Notes: a model not told the origin generated them from the letters alone. Shown: positions 1 to 11,150, counted from the first letter of the stretch. The stretch: 64,000 nt of DNA from Mastigamoeba balamuthi (GCA_902651635.1 CACRSC010000012.1:1-64000); one strand, 5' to 3'. Program-made: numbers and translations.

Positions 1-352
1 CATGATGCCGCTACGCGCCGCTACAGTAGCACTGCGTAGCAGCGCGTAGCGGCATCATGTGTAGTGGCACGTAGCAGAACCATGCATAGCGGCATGCAGC
101 GGACCCTCTGCTATGCTGCGTAGTTCATTCATTGCGCTACGCACCGCTGCGGCAGGGTCCGCTACGCGCCGCTACGTTGCTTGACGTGGCTACTGCGTAG
201 CAGCGCGTAGCGGCATCATGTGTAGCGGCACGTAGCGGAACCATGCGTAGCGGCATGCAGCGGACCCTCCGCTATGCTGCGTAGTTCATTCATTGCGCTA
301 CGCACCGCTGCGGCAGGGTCCGCTACGCGCCGCTACATTGCTTGACGTGGGC
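1..352. repeat. GCTACG palindrome array with a 161-bp tandem duplication
   Basis: The stretch is built from short inverted words such as CCGCTACG...CGTAGCGG, each able to form a small hairpin. A 161-bp unit occurs twice in direct tandem (about 31-191 and 192-352); the copies differ at only a few bases and both end with GCTTGACGTGG. The same words recur at 3480-3760, 4985-5400, 8745-9070, 10540-10675 and 14190-14720. No coding sense is visible. Confidence 0.85.
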
Positions 353-510
353 TAGTGCTGCTGCAATGGCTGCAGTTCGTGACCAGGCAGTCACAGCCAT
401 CAATGCTAAGGAGGGCATCATCAGCGAGCTGCATCAGACCATAGCTACACTCGAGAAGGCCATGAAGGTTGCAAATTCCGTACGGGCCGAGGGAAATTCA
501 GTGACACCCA

Positions 511-3440
511 ATGGAAATTCAGCTAAGCCTGATGGAAATTCAGCTAAGCCCAATGGGAATTGCGTCAGTGCCGATACCCACACTGTGCACTCCGACAGTG
601 ACATGGAGCAAACAATCACAGAGTTGTGGCAGTGCCTCTGTGACATGGGGCAGCAGCGGGACAATATCACAGACAACATTCAACAAGTTGGCTACTGATA
701 GGGCTCAGGAAATCCGGCGGTTGTGGGAGATGGTTGATCAGATGCAGAAGGAGGCTGCAACACACAGACAGAGATGGGAGGATGAGGAACAGAGGCTGCA
801 CAGGATGATCATGCAGGTGGCAGAGGTGGCAGAGGCAGCAGAGGAGCATTGCACAACCAAGGATGCCATCATTGCAGGCCTTCGCAGAGCAGAGCAGGAG
901 AATGGGCACGGGCCTGTTATGGTGGCAGCCACCACACTGCAGCATGAAACGGTGGTTGTGAGCGATGTGGTCGTCACAGCGATTGACTCCTGCTCAACCA
1001 AGGCCATATGCAGCGAGGCACTGTGGATGGCCACCAGAACGGGACCACTGGATCAGTGCGATCACCATATCACTGGAGCTAACAACGAAACCATCAGGGA
1101 GATCTGCAGACAGGGGAACATGACCATCACACTGGCAGGGGAGTGCAGGGTTGTTTCTGTGGTAGTAGTATGCAACTTCCGGTATGATCTGCTGCTTGGA
1201 ATGACATTGCTGGTCCCAATAAATGCAACTATTGACTGGGATGCCAGTGTGGTACGTACTCACCATGGGCAGACAACTCCCATCACCTACATGAGTGGTC
1301 GGGCCACCAAGAGGGTGTTTGCAGTGACGGCCCTGCAGGCGGTGCACGTACCTGCCTGGGCCACTGTCAACATCCCGGCACTGAGTGAAGGGCATGATGG
1401 CATGCTCGTGGTTATTGAGGACATCGGCGGTAAGACAACCAACAGAGTGGTTACACGGACTCTCAGCCAGTTCATGGACAACTCACCCAGCTCTCCCTTG
1501 AGACGGCACACAACAGTGAATGTTGTTAACACAGGTCTGTGGCCTATGGCCATCTACGAGGGGGAGTTTCTTGGAGTGGCCTATGCAGTGGATATGACGG
1601 TCCTGAAGGGAGCCAAGGCCACCAATGCAGGAATGTGTCCAACTGCTGGGCCCGTGGACAGCAACAGTGACATTCCAACTGTCCATATGAATGAGGGCTT
1701 GGATGCAGCAGGGGCTGCGCTAATACAGCAGACAATCAATGACTATGGGGAATGGTTCGTCAAGGAGCTGCCTAAGGGAGGACTGTGTGGGCTGGCTGAG
1801 CACCCCATCAAGCTGTCATCGGATGTGCCAGTCAAGGTGCAGGGACTGCGTACTAATGCTGCAGATGAGCAACACATGCGTGAAGCCACTGAGAGCCTCC
1901 TCCAGCAGGGGGCCATCAAGGTAAGTACCAGCCCGTACAGTTGCCCTATGATGCTGGTTAAAAAGAAGGACGGAAGCATGTGTGTTGTGGTGGATTACAG
2001 GGCACTCAACTGCATCACGGTTCCCAATGTGTTTCCCCTGCCCTGCATTGACGACACTCTGGCCAAGCTGAAGAATGCTAAATACTTTACACTAATGAAT
2101 ATGGCTAGTTGGTATTGGCAGTTCAAGGTATGCCCTGAGGACAGGGAGAAGACGGCGTTCAGCATGCCATTTGGTCACTTCCAGTGGCGTTTGATGCCCA
2201 TGGGACTGAAAAATTCACAGGCGACGTTCCAGCAGGCCATGAGTCTGCTGTTTGCTGGAGTTATCAACAAGTACCTGATTGTGTACGTGGATGACATACT
2301 GAAATTCAGTGCTACAGTTGAGGAGCATGCACAGCATCTCCGTGAGGTATTGGAGGCCCTGTGCCGGGCCAACATCTATAATAAGGGCTGGAAGTGTAGT
2401 ATCACTATGCTCGAGGTGCAGTACCTTGGCCATGTCGTGGGTAACAGTATGGTGCGGCCTGACCCCGACAATATCAGTAATGTGGCAGAGATGCGGGCTC
2501 CCATGAATGCAGCTGAAGCACGCAGCTTCCTTGGCATGGCATCATTTTACTGGCAGTTCATCCCATGGTTTGTGCAGATTGCCATACAGGACGTTGCCAA
2601 TGAACGGGCTTCATGGGGAGTGGAGCAACTGCGGGCATTCACCATCCTGAAGGAACGTCTTGTCCAGCAGCCTGTGCTGCGACTCTATGATCCTGCATGG
2701 CCAGTTTGTTTTGGCATCAATGCGAACCCATGGACTATTGCCATTACAGTCAGCCAGCAGGATGAGAGTGGTCAGCGGTATGCTATTGCCTATGACAGCA
2801 GGGTGACGACAGAGACAGAGGCGTGATGGCCCATACCCGAGCTTGAGGCACTGATGTGGGCACAATGGAAGTGCAGGCATATGATCTGCATGAGCCCGTA
2901 CGAGGTTGAGATCAAGACAGACCACAAGGCGTTAGAGGCACTCCGGTTGGGACGGGAGCTGCAGAATGCTCGACTTGAGCACTGGTCACTGGCGCTGCAG
3001 GGGGACCACATCACGATCAAATACCCCAAGGGCAGGACGAATCCAGCAGATGCCCTTATGCAGCTGACAGCTGCACCCATGGGGAAGCACACAGCACATG
3101 AACAGGGAATGCCAGCCCAGGAAGCGACCAGGGCTTCTTCACACCCGCGAGACACAGGGGGGCCCCTGCTGCTCGTTGCCCACCAGCACGCTGACCCTGT
3201 CACATGGGGATGGATTGAGATGGTCGAGACCAGATACACGAGCTGCATCGAGGCCATCAACAGTGGCAGCAAGCTCATTCATGCCATGAGTGTGGATGAT
3301 GACAGCATGCTCATGTATGCCCTGCCATTGGGCATGCGAGTCATGGTCATCCTGCGGGATGATGCCCTTGTTCTTGTCCTTGGGCTTGTTCTTGTGCTTC
3401 TTGGTGGGGGTTTTGTGCGGCGTGTCCTTGATGCACTGTT
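511..3440 (+). mobile_element. protease / reverse transcriptase / RNase H part of the fossil
   Basis: This part holds the retropepsin-like segment (with a DLLLGM box), the reverse transcriptase and the RNase H of the Ty3/Gypsy fossil. The order PR-RT-RH followed by integrase distinguishes Ty3/Gypsy from Ty1/Copia, where integrase comes first. It is broken, and no functional product is proposed. Confidence 0.85.
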
Positions 3441-3479
3441 TTAAACCTTCAAAAATGCTGTTAAATGACATCAATAGTG

Positions 3480-3762
3480 AGGTGAGATTCAGATACCCTC
3501 TGCTATGCCACGTAGTGAATGGTCCGCTACATGCCGCTACGCAGATACCCTCCGCTACACCACGTAGCGAAACGCGCTCGAGCGCCTTCCGCTACGCCGT
3601 GTAGCGAAGGTTGCTATGTAGCGGCACGTAGCGGACCATCCGCTACGCACTGCTACGCAGATACCCTCCGCTACGCCGCGTAGCGAAACGCGCTTGAGCG
3701 CCTTCCGCTACGCCGCGTAGCGAAGGTTGCTATGTAGCGGCACGTAGCGGAAGTACTTCATG
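3480..3762. repeat. GCTACG palindrome array inside the retroelement fossil
   Basis: Repeated hairpin words such as CCGCTACGCCGCGTAGCG alternate with spacers ACGCGCTTGAGCGCCTT and AAGGTTGCTATGTAGCGGC. At least two near-identical units are present (about 3535-3640 and 3650-3750). The array lies after the RNase H part of the fossil and is unrelated to it. Confidence 0.8.
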
Positions 3763-3763
3763 A

Positions 3764-3860
3764 GAAAAAATATTCCACCACCGGGATTTGAACCACCGTC
3801 CCCAAAGTACAAAGTAAACACTTTGCGCTTACACTATCAATCACTATCTCTTCTAAACTA
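3764..3860 (-). other. tRNA-like / SINE-like element with A and B boxes
   Basis: On the minus strand a perfect B-box word GGTTCAAATCC lies about 40 bases downstream of TAGTGTAAGCG, which fits the A-box consensus, and a T-run follows the 3' end. That is the layout of an RNA polymerase III internal promoter. The acceptor and T stems do not pair properly, so this is not a functional tRNA. It is best read as a tRNA-derived SINE head or a decayed tRNA. Confidence 0.4.
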
Positions 3861-4400
3861 TGTGTTATACTTCACGGCATGCTCACTGACATTACTTAAC
3901 CACAATCCAATGTAATCGATATTTAACAGTCGGAAGCTCATCTTTGGTATTGTGCAATGCAAAAACCAATTTACATTCCATTTATTCACAACTTTATGCT
4001 ATGCTAAAACCGAATTTATTAGCTAACATTTGATAAAATCTAGTTATGAACTTATCAGTGTATTTGATCAAGACTGTTATTTGTATACATGACTGGTATG
4101 ATTAACATTGCTGAACCTCTGCTATGTACTGCTAAGTGGGTATCTTCTGCTATGCTATTTTGTAGAAGGCACTGAAGTGTCTTCTGCTACGTGATGTAGC
4201 AGACACAATGCTGTAGGATGCATTGCAGAAGGTTTGCTATACAGTGCTACACTGATACTCTCTGCTATGTAGCATAGCAGAAGGCACTAGAGCACCTTTC
4301 ACTGTGTGTATGGTGGAGCAGACCCTATAGTTAGTGTAGCAGCAGTGTGTAGCAGACCTTCTGCTACGAGTCACTGCAGTAGCAATTCACTTCTGCTACA
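3861..4400. other. AT-rich spacer with degenerate palindromes, no gene
   Basis: The first half is AT-rich and closed in all frames. From about 4110 degenerate GCTAC/GTAGC words return (for example CTTCTGCTACGTGATGTAGCAG), so this is a diverged version of the palindrome repeat. No coding region is supported. Confidence 0.6.
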
Positions 4401-4919
4401 CTACGTAGTGAAGCAAGTGGAACTGGATCCACTACAGCACGTAAACGTGATCGACATGATATGGAAGTGAACTGTCTCGATTGGCTCAAGCTGCTTCATC
4501 CTCTCTTTGATGTTGTGTTTATTTTGCCAAATAATTGTGTCTGTTAAATATTCACCTATAGAATTTTTTAGTATGTACAAACCTGTGCTGGAGCTGCTCA
4601 TAACATACTGGCATTTGTTCTCTGCTGCTTTGGCCTGGATCAATGCAGCAGTTCTGTTGGTCACCAACAGAGAAGACCATCTTTCAGATGTTCCATTCCA
4701 CTTCTCGGGGCAGTGGCGACCCATGTGGCCAGCCCTCTGCAGGTTACACTGTGTCGAGTAGTACCTGTCACATGTTCTGCAGCGATATGGTTTGTCCTCC
4801 CCGTCCTTCCTCTCATGTACTTGACCTGCAGCTGTGTGTTTCATGTGGCCTTGCTCTCCTGTTCCTGCAACATTTCCTGCTCCACTCAATCCCTTCTGCA
4901 TCACTGTCTCAGTGCACAA
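4401..4919 (-). CDS. C2H2-finger reading frame of a dispersed repeat
   Basis: A 172-codon minus-strand frame contains one C2H2-like finger near residue 42 (YRCRTC...GHMGRH: Cys-x2-Cys, 14 residues, His-x3-His), preceded by a KPY linker and followed by WNGTSE. A diverged copy of the same segment lies at 14240-14660 and keeps the KPY, RYY, LQR, KWNGTSE and VT-RAA words, which supports real past coding. Both copies are bordered by GCTACG palindromes. The remainder of the frame looks less constrained and the true exon limits are unknown. It may be a DNA-binding or regulatory part of a mobile repeat; no catalytic domain is visible. Confidence 0.45.
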   Translation of the reverse strand: MCTETVMQKGLSGAGNVAGTGEQGHMKHTAAGQVHERKDGEDKPYRCRTCDRYYSTQCNLQRAGHMGRHCPEKWNGTSERWSSLLVTNRTAALIQAKAAENKCQYVMSSSSTGLYILKNSIGEYLTDTIIWQNKHNIKERMKQLEPIETVHFHIMSITFTCCSGSSSTCFTT

Positions 4920-4984
4920 ATGATATCAAGTGCAAATCAGCCAGCTGGCAAAATCTAGGCTGCTCACCCTCAGGCTTCCGCTAC

Positions 4985-5400
4985 ACTTAGCTATGCAATT
5001 ATTTCCGCTACGCACTGCTACACATACCTTTGCTGCACTGTGTAACGGATCACCCTCTGCAACACATTGCTACATTGGCTCCACTACGCAGTGTAGCGGA
5101 TGCACCCATCGCTACATGCCGCTACACCTGTCTTCGCTACGCCATGTAGCGGAGGTACCTCCGCTACACGGTGTAGCGGAGCCTGCGTGGCAGTGCATAG
5201 CGGAGGTACCTCCGCTACGCATTGCTACATGCACTTCGCTACGCTGCGTAGCGGAGATACCTTCACTACGCTCAGCTACACAGGTGCCGCTACGCACCGC
5301 TGCTGAAATTCACTTCCGCTACACTACGTAGCGGAGCATGCGTAGCACTGCGTAGCGGAACTGGATCCGCTACGACACGTAAATGTGCTTGACGTGGAGT
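4985..5400. repeat. GCTACG palindrome array
   Basis: Dense hairpin words occur here, including long perfect ones such as CTCCGCTACACGGTGTAGCGGAG near 5157-5183. The array ends with GTGCTTGACGTGG, close to the word that closes each 161-bp unit at the left end of the window. The integrase part of the retroelement fossil begins just to its right. Confidence 0.8.
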
Positions 5401-6545
5401 GGGCTGGATGCTGGACAAGGTAATGGTGGAAGGGGATGTGAGAGGACGTACGGATGTGGGTGGCGGGATGTGAGGCTTGCCGACAGGCCAAGAGCAGGGT
5501 ACATGCAGCCAATGCACTGTTGACACTGGTGGTTATGGAGCAGGAGCCAGTGCACATGATCAGCCTCGACTTCACTTTGATGCCTCGTAGTGCAGCGGGC
5601 CACATGCAGCTGCTGATGGCTATCGACCATGACACATGGTACGTGTGGGTGGCAGCAGCCACGGGCGAGACCAGTGAGGGAGTTGTGGAGTTCCTGAAGA
5701 GAATGTTCACGTGGGGCATGGGCAACCAACATGTCGACATCAGCGACCATGGAAAGGCGTTCGAGGTGGAGAGGACGTGTGACTTCCTGCAGGGTATTGG
5801 GGCCGAGTTGTGCATGACTAGTGGCATGCACCCACAGACCAACGGTATGTCAGAGCACTGGAACTGCATGGTGCAGGACCAGGTGTGCACCATGGAAATG
5901 CAGGGGGCTGACGATTGGGAACACAGTGCACACGCTGTCTGCTTCGAGTACAACATGATGACACACCCAGTGACGGGGTACACACTGCACTTCCTGATGT
6001 ATGGTAGGGAGGCACACAACTCGCTGATGGGCAGTCTGCACCCAACGCACAGCGACAGTCTCATGGTGGATGAGATGGTGCACAAGTGTGACAATGCCCT
6101 ACACAAGGCATGCAAGCGCAAGATCGCGATCAAGACCACATACTGGAGGGCGATGGCAGGGACGTATGACAAGAAGCATGGGGCCACCGACTACAAGGTC
6201 GGCGACACCATGTGGAAGACCAGCAACAAGACACTGCACCATCTCAAGGTCCACAACACCGACCACAAGCTTGCAGCTTGGTGGGATGGGCTGTTCATTG
6301 TGGCCGAGGTGCATGGAAGCACAGTACAGCTGCAGAAACTGGGGGAGATCGTGAGCAGCAAGTGGATCAGCACGTGCAAGATCTGGTGCCAACTGCAGGC
6401 ATTGCCTCTGGCAGAAGATCGTGTGGCTGCATACAGAGTGTCTGCCACACAGGTACGTGCCCCCCAGACACTACCCGAGACGCGGAGAGCACCACCAAAG
6501 GTGCATCGTGCGTTCACTGAGGTGCTGGACCACGCCTGGTAGCAC
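5400..6545 (+). mobile_element. integrase part of the Ty3/Gypsy fossil
   Basis: An open stretch of about 360 codons begins with a zinc-binding-type Cys-x2-Cys, continues through an RNase-H-fold integrase core (words such as HPQTNG and a family-typical MYGREAHN) and ends with a small basic C-terminal segment of the kind that follows retroviral-type integrase cores. It belongs with the protease/RT/RNase H part upstream and is treated as one fossil with it. Confidence 0.8.
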
Positions 6546-7109
6546 CACTAGGCTGGGGTAGGCCTTTTTCAATAAAACAGGAGTGGTGTTGTGAGGAGAT
6601 TCGGGAGATTCGCCAGGGCAACTGGCCCGTGAGGAAAACCAGAACAAAAGTCATGCTTGAGTAGGGGACCGTCTCCAACACGTTTATATCTTCTTCCATA
6701 AAAATATGGTAATTTTATCCCAAATCGGAAAAATCGGTTATGGGAGCAAAACTTGAGCCTGGGGGCATATGCAGGGACTTGTGGCCAGGACTGTAAAACC
6801 AACCAAACAGAGCAAACACACAGAAAAAAACCCATCAAACCATTCAAAATCACAGAACCAACAGACACCAACATGCTATACAAGGATAAGTTCAAGGCAC
6901 ACGATCCACCTAAAAAGACAACCCAGAGAAAACTGACTTTCACAGCCCTCTGAATGGACCCCCCAATCCAAGTGGCCTCACATAATGAGGTACAAACAGA
7001 GGAACTGCCCTTAACCACGAAAAACAAAAGAAGAACACCAGACCCCAGCCAGATGACATAATTATTTGACAGAACGTGTTGCACTAATCATTGTTAAACC
7101 ACAGAAAGA
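6546..7109. other. spacer, no gene recognised
   Basis: An A-rich stretch around 6780-6950 is open for only short lengths in any frame and resembles no protein I know. No RNA gene or clear repeat is visible. It may include the 3' end of the retroelement fossil, but no terminal repeat could be identified. Confidence 0.5.
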
Positions 7110-8061
7110 GCATAAGAAGGCTCTGCAGTCAGCACTGCAGTCCATACAGTCCCTCAGTGCGCATGTGAAGGACCTGTCTGTGCTGAACGAGAGATCTCAG
7201 AATGAGATGAAGATGGCCTGAATGACGTTATGACTGAGGCTGACTGCCGAAATCGCCTTTGCTGCTGGACCAGGTCTCCTTGTTCCAGCACAGCAGCAGG
7301 ACCAGATCATCAAGGGCTTGGAGACTGCCAGGGCCAAGTTGAAGGACAAGATTGCCATGTACAAGAAAGAGCAGCTCAGGGTGACCAATGACCTGCACGA
7401 GCAGCACGTGCTCATTGCAACGTTGAAGAGCCAGAACGAGGGGCTCAAGGAGCAGCTGGCTTCTCAAGTCCGATCATGCCAATTGGAGGAAGTACGAGTC
7501 CCTCAAGGGCACCAGCACCACTTCCTCCAAGCATAAAGTGCCCACCTCTCACCCTGCTCACCCTGCATCTGGGTCTGCCGATGATGGTGCAGCAGACACT
7601 TCTACGTGCTGAGACACTCTCACTCATCTCTTGAGTGCTCTCTGTTAGTCACGCCTTGCCCTTCTCAATTGCTTTGTCCTCTAAATAAAAGCAATTGTCC
7701 AACAAATGATTTCCCTCTCAAAATTGTGTTAGATGTGCATCAGCATCAATGTTCTCATCACTCAATCTGCCATCTCTTACTCTTATATGCTGGCAGCACA
7801 TGCTATGTGCCAGCAGTATGTGCTGGTGATAATAACCACTGATATAACCACCAACTTATAACCCCCTTGTTCCAGGCCCCAGTTCTCAGGCCTGCCCATG
7901 CAGAATCATGTGCGATTTTGTACACACTCACTTATGGGCCTTCTGCTCGTGTTGTGAGGCACAGTCAATTCCGAGCTTACTTCGCAATGCACAGCATGTT
8001 TTTTCCAAGAGACGAAAACCACTGGCAGATAACACCTTTTTCGGGGGAATTCCTGCCCATC
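7110..8061 (+). repeat. end fragment of the TIR element, inverted relative to 10674-11640
   Basis: This segment is an inverted copy of the left part of the element at 10674-14183. It holds the coiled-coil coding segment (METARAKLKDK..., about 7318-7500), the palindrome-rich zone around 7785-7830, and the terminal sequence ending GGAATTCCTGCCCATCA at 8061. The other end of this copy is missing. Sequence identity with the other copies is high, suggesting recent spread. Confidence 0.75.
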
Positions 8062-8430
8062 AGGGCAGAAGAAGGGACCGCAGACATGCATGGCAGAGGA
8101 GAGAAGATAGTGTTTTAAGTATCTGAAAAAATCAGGCTAAGTGCGTCATCGATCCAATTGTTTTTCAGTGAAAAACCAAGAAAAACGAGAACGTCACATC
8201 GTGTCAATCGTGATATGCACTGCATGTGCATAAAACGCATTTTGCACTACTGGTGCATTATTCGCTATATACACATGAGTGCATACATCACTTCAATCAC
8301 TATACTAGTTTAAAGCCCAGCCAATCTACTCATCAAAAACCCAGCAAACCAACATGATCAAGTCCCAGGACTTCTGAGGCCAACAGGCTTCCCCCACTCT
8401 GGTCTCGTATGATCCACAGGTCTGTGAATG
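8062..8430. other. AT-rich spacer, no gene
   Basis: Beyond the terminal sequence at 8061 the DNA is AT-rich with no open frame of note. Words such as GCACTGCATGTGCATAAAACGCATTTTGCAC can form small hairpins. I see no gene or known repeat here. Confidence 0.5.
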
Positions 8431-8740
8431 TTCATAGCACAGAGTCTGTACAGACTGCCTCTTATACGGATATGGTCCGTTTAGCTATGGTGAATGAGTG
8501 ACCAGAATGGCAGTCCTCTGCACAGTACCATATCACTTCATCACTGGCTGGCTGGAACCAGATGAAGACAATGGCCTTTGCAATCAGGAAGATATGAGAC
8601 TGCCTCATTACCCTGACTCTGGCTTTCCTGGGTTGCAAGGGAACAAAGGACATGCTCAAGAACTTCATTCAGCTGGATGACACGATCATGCTTCTGGTCT
8701 CTGCCCTGCTACCATGGGTGCTGCAGACTGTCACATCCCA
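8430..8740 (+). repeat. internal fragment of the TIR element
   Basis: About 300 bases match, in inverted orientation, the coding segment at 12180-12414 and 13160-13600 (shared protein words MKTMAFAI, LAFLG, LLVSALLPW). Part of the intervening element sequence is missing. It is a rearranged or deleted partial copy. Confidence 0.7.
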
Positions 8741-8744
8741 CCAC

Positions 8745-9075
8745 GTCAAGCATGTTGCGGCACATAGCAGAGGCTTGCATAGTGGTGTGTAGCAAATGGT
8801 TGAATTACACATCACTACAGGCCTTCGCAATGGACTGCTACATAAGGGTTACAATGTAGTAAAGGGTGCATAGCAGTGCGTAGTTGTACCATCCACTATG
8901 CACTGCTACACAGGCCTTTGCTACGTGCAGCTATGCAGGGTCTGCTACACTGTGTAGTGAAGGATGCATAGCAGCATGAAGTTGTACCATCCACTATACA
9001 CTGCTACATGGGCCTTCACTACGTGTCACTACACAGGGTCCTCCACTATGGTATGTAGTGGAACCCTCCACTACA
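8745..9075. repeat. diverged GCTACG palindrome array
   Basis: Degenerate forms of the palindrome words alternate here (GCATAGCAGTGCGTAG, CACTATGCACTGCTACA, CACTACAC). They are more diverged than the arrays at 1-352 and 4985-5400, which suggests an older copy. Confidence 0.65.
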
Positions 9076-9235
9076 GGCTGTCCTCCTTCCCTTCCTCCTC
9101 CTTCCTGCATCACTTACCATGCATATGAAATGGAATTCAATTATCCAATCATTGTTTTTGGTGTAAGCTTGTAAGAGAGGGAGCAGCTTCAATCTGAAGG
9201 GAGAGTCTGTTCATAATGAACAAAAAGGGAAATTC

Positions 9236-10480
9236 AGTGTGTGACGTGGGACCCTGCAGCTGCAGGAGCAGCTGCTGCAGCCCCAGTCTCAGCATCATGC
9301 ATGGTCTTGTCCATCAGATCCATGGTATTGAGAACAGCCTGAGAGTTGGTGCGGGTCATGCTGTGTCTGGGTCTCTTGGCCCTTGTCATGCATGAGGACT
9401 GTGCACGGGCTGAGCTCGTCCTGCCTCTCCTGTATAAATTGTTAGTCATCAAAATGAAGAGAAAACTCATGACTCATTGGAGTGCTGGTTCTGCCAGACG
9501 GCCTGGATGTGCTCACAGACCCCCTTGTGAACTGTGGGGTTCTCTGCAAAGAATGTGATGAACTCAGAAGGCCAGACTGCCTGAATGATATCATCAAAGT
9601 GCATCTGGACGTTTGACCTGTTGATTGTTAGTGTTAGGAAAAACAATTGTAAAGAGAAAATGCACTTCCACTCAGGGTGGTCCTTGAACAGCAGAGCGTA
9701 GTTGGCCTTTGTCCACTGCTCTATCTTCATAACAATGGGCCTAGCCATTATCGCAGACAGAGCACTGGAGAAAGGACCGCTCTCAGAAGGGAGGTTGCCC
9801 ACCCAATCCAGGGACTGTTTAATAAGTAGTGTTAAACTCACAAAAAAAGGGTACATACCGGGAATGCTGATCATGATCTTCTTCCTGAGGGTCAGGTCTC
9901 TCACCTGTCTGCTGGAGTCCACGCTCTGCTGCAGCATGTTCAACCTTTTTGTTTGAAACATAAAAGTTAGAGTGTTTTTAAACAGAAAATAATGAGAAGG
10001 GGCCTACTAGTTTATCAGTTTACAAAACGTGGTGGTGTTGAGTATCTGCAGGCCCTTGATGCCTGCCCTGACGTCTTCAAACATGCAGGGCTGGGCTGCC
10101 TGCTCTGAAGACAGCTCGAGGTTGAAGGGGGCCATCAGCTCACGTGCTGCTGCTGCATCATTGTGTACCCTGGTGGGCACTCCCCTGTACTCCTTGCTGC
10201 TGACCTGCTGCTCCTCATCACTGGAGAGATCGGACTCACTGGCTGACACAGCACAAGCAGCACCCTATGTTTAAGGGAAAAGTGTTAGAGGAAAAAAGAG
10301 TCACAGAGTTCTATGTACCTCCCATTGCAGACATTGCCTCAGGTTCAAGGACAGGTGGTGGTGAGATGATGATGATGATAGGTCCAGTGCAGTCCTTGTT
10401 CCTCTGTTTCTTGTCTTGCTCTCTGCCACACGAGAGCTGGTGATCTGGGCTTTCAGCTTGGGCAGCTTGTTTTATGAAGA
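9236..10480 (-). CDS. spliced gene of unknown function in the repeat region
   Basis: Five or more minus-strand exons are separated by short AT-rich introns with clear signals. Examples are GTACAT...ACATAG (about 10268-10320), GTATGTACC...AAACAG (about 9815-9865) and GTGCATTTT...CAACAG (about 9620-9670), each with a CTAAC or TTAAC branch-like word upstream of the acceptor. The inferred product begins with a Ser/Glu-rich segment (SASESDLSSDEE), continues through a conserved-looking middle (DWVGNLPSE, KDHPEWK, FDDIIQAVW, ENPTVHKG) and ends with Ala-rich GSHVTH. I do not recognise the family, and the first exon is uncertain. The introns are longer in A/T and use different donors from the GC-rich host genes, so it probably belongs to a mobile element or arrived by transfer. 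It lies just outside the TIR element. Confidence 0.5.
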
Positions 10481-10539
10481 ATAAAGCACACAAATGACAT
10501 CATATTAATTACTGTTAGTGCAGGAGAAATCGTTAGTTA

Positions 10540-10673
10540 TTATAGTTTCACTACAGTGTGTAACGAAGGGTCTGCTACACACTGTAGCAGAAGTAGCAGT
10601 GCATAGTAGAACCTGCTATAGTACGTTCTGCTACATACTGCTACACCTATAGTGCCACTACAGTGTGCAGCAG
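10540..10673. repeat. short diverged GCTACG palindrome array
   Basis: GTTTCACTACAGTGTGTAACGAAG, GCTACACACTGTAGCAG and similar words form a short array immediately left of the TIR element. Palindrome words also resume directly to the right of the element at 14190, so the element probably inserted into or beside such an array. Confidence 0.6.
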
Positions 10674-11150
10674 TGATGGGCAGGAATTCCCCTGGAAAAG
10701 GTGTTATCTGCTGGTGGTTTCGTCTCTTAGAAAAAACACGTCGTGTGTTGTGAAGTAAGCTCGGAATTGACTGTGCCTCACAACACGAGCAGAAGGCCCA
10801 TAAGCGAGTGTGTATACAAAATCGTGCACGATTCTGCATAGACAGGCGTGAGAACTGGGGCCTGGAACAAGGGGGTTATATGTTGGCAGTTATGTTGGTG
10901 ATTATTGTTGCTGGCACATGCTATGTGCCACTGGCATATAGTGTATGCTGCCGGCATATAGCATATACCACTGGCATACAAAGTGAGAGACGGCAGAGAG
11001 AGTGATGTACATTGATGCTGATGCGCATATCATACAAATTTGAGTGCAAAATATGTAAAGAACAATTGCTTTTATTTGGAGGACAAAGCAATTGAGACGG
11101 GCAAGGCGTGAGTGACAACTCAGGAGATGGGTGAGAGTGTCTCAGCACGT
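10674..11150. repeat. left terminal inverted repeat
   Basis: Inverted partner of 13740-14183, sharing the terminal word TGATGGGCAGGAATTCC, a CACTTATGGGCCTTCTGCT-like block, a subterminal palindrome zone (about 10910-10980, GGCACATGCTATGTGCC) and a block near the inner end (AGACACTCTC...GAGTG). A third copy of these sequences ends at 8061. Confidence 0.75.

Larger units (their letters stand above)
350..6545 (+). mobile_element. Ty3/Gypsy-type LTR retroelement fossil (broken)
   Basis: Fossil retroelement on the plus strand with parts in the usual Ty3/Gypsy order: a coiled gag-like start, a retropepsin-like segment (about 1000-1260), reverse transcriptase with a YVDD box (about 1750-2500), RNase H (about 2650-3100), then integrase (about 5450-6540). 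A block of unrelated repeats (about 3480-5400) is lodged between RNase H and integrase. No clear LTR pair can be seen. It is broken, with a few interruptions in coding capacity. The proteins are still easy to recognise, so the insertion is of moderate rather than great age. Base composition is lower in GC than the host genes. Confidence 0.85.

Noticed and set aside
1-352. CRISPR-like repeat array
   Set aside because: Units are palindromic and imperfect, spacers are themselves repeats, and the genome is eukaryotic with introns. Not a CRISPR locus.
6753-6953. 66-codon plus-strand frame after the integrase
   Set aside because: A-rich, Lys/Thr-rich translation of a low-complexity stretch; no relatives recognised.
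7606-8126. small genes with cysteine-rich translations (CSHHSICHLLLLY)
   Set aside because: They lie within the terminal repeat of the TIR element and recur in every copy as part of the repeat. No independent gene is implied.
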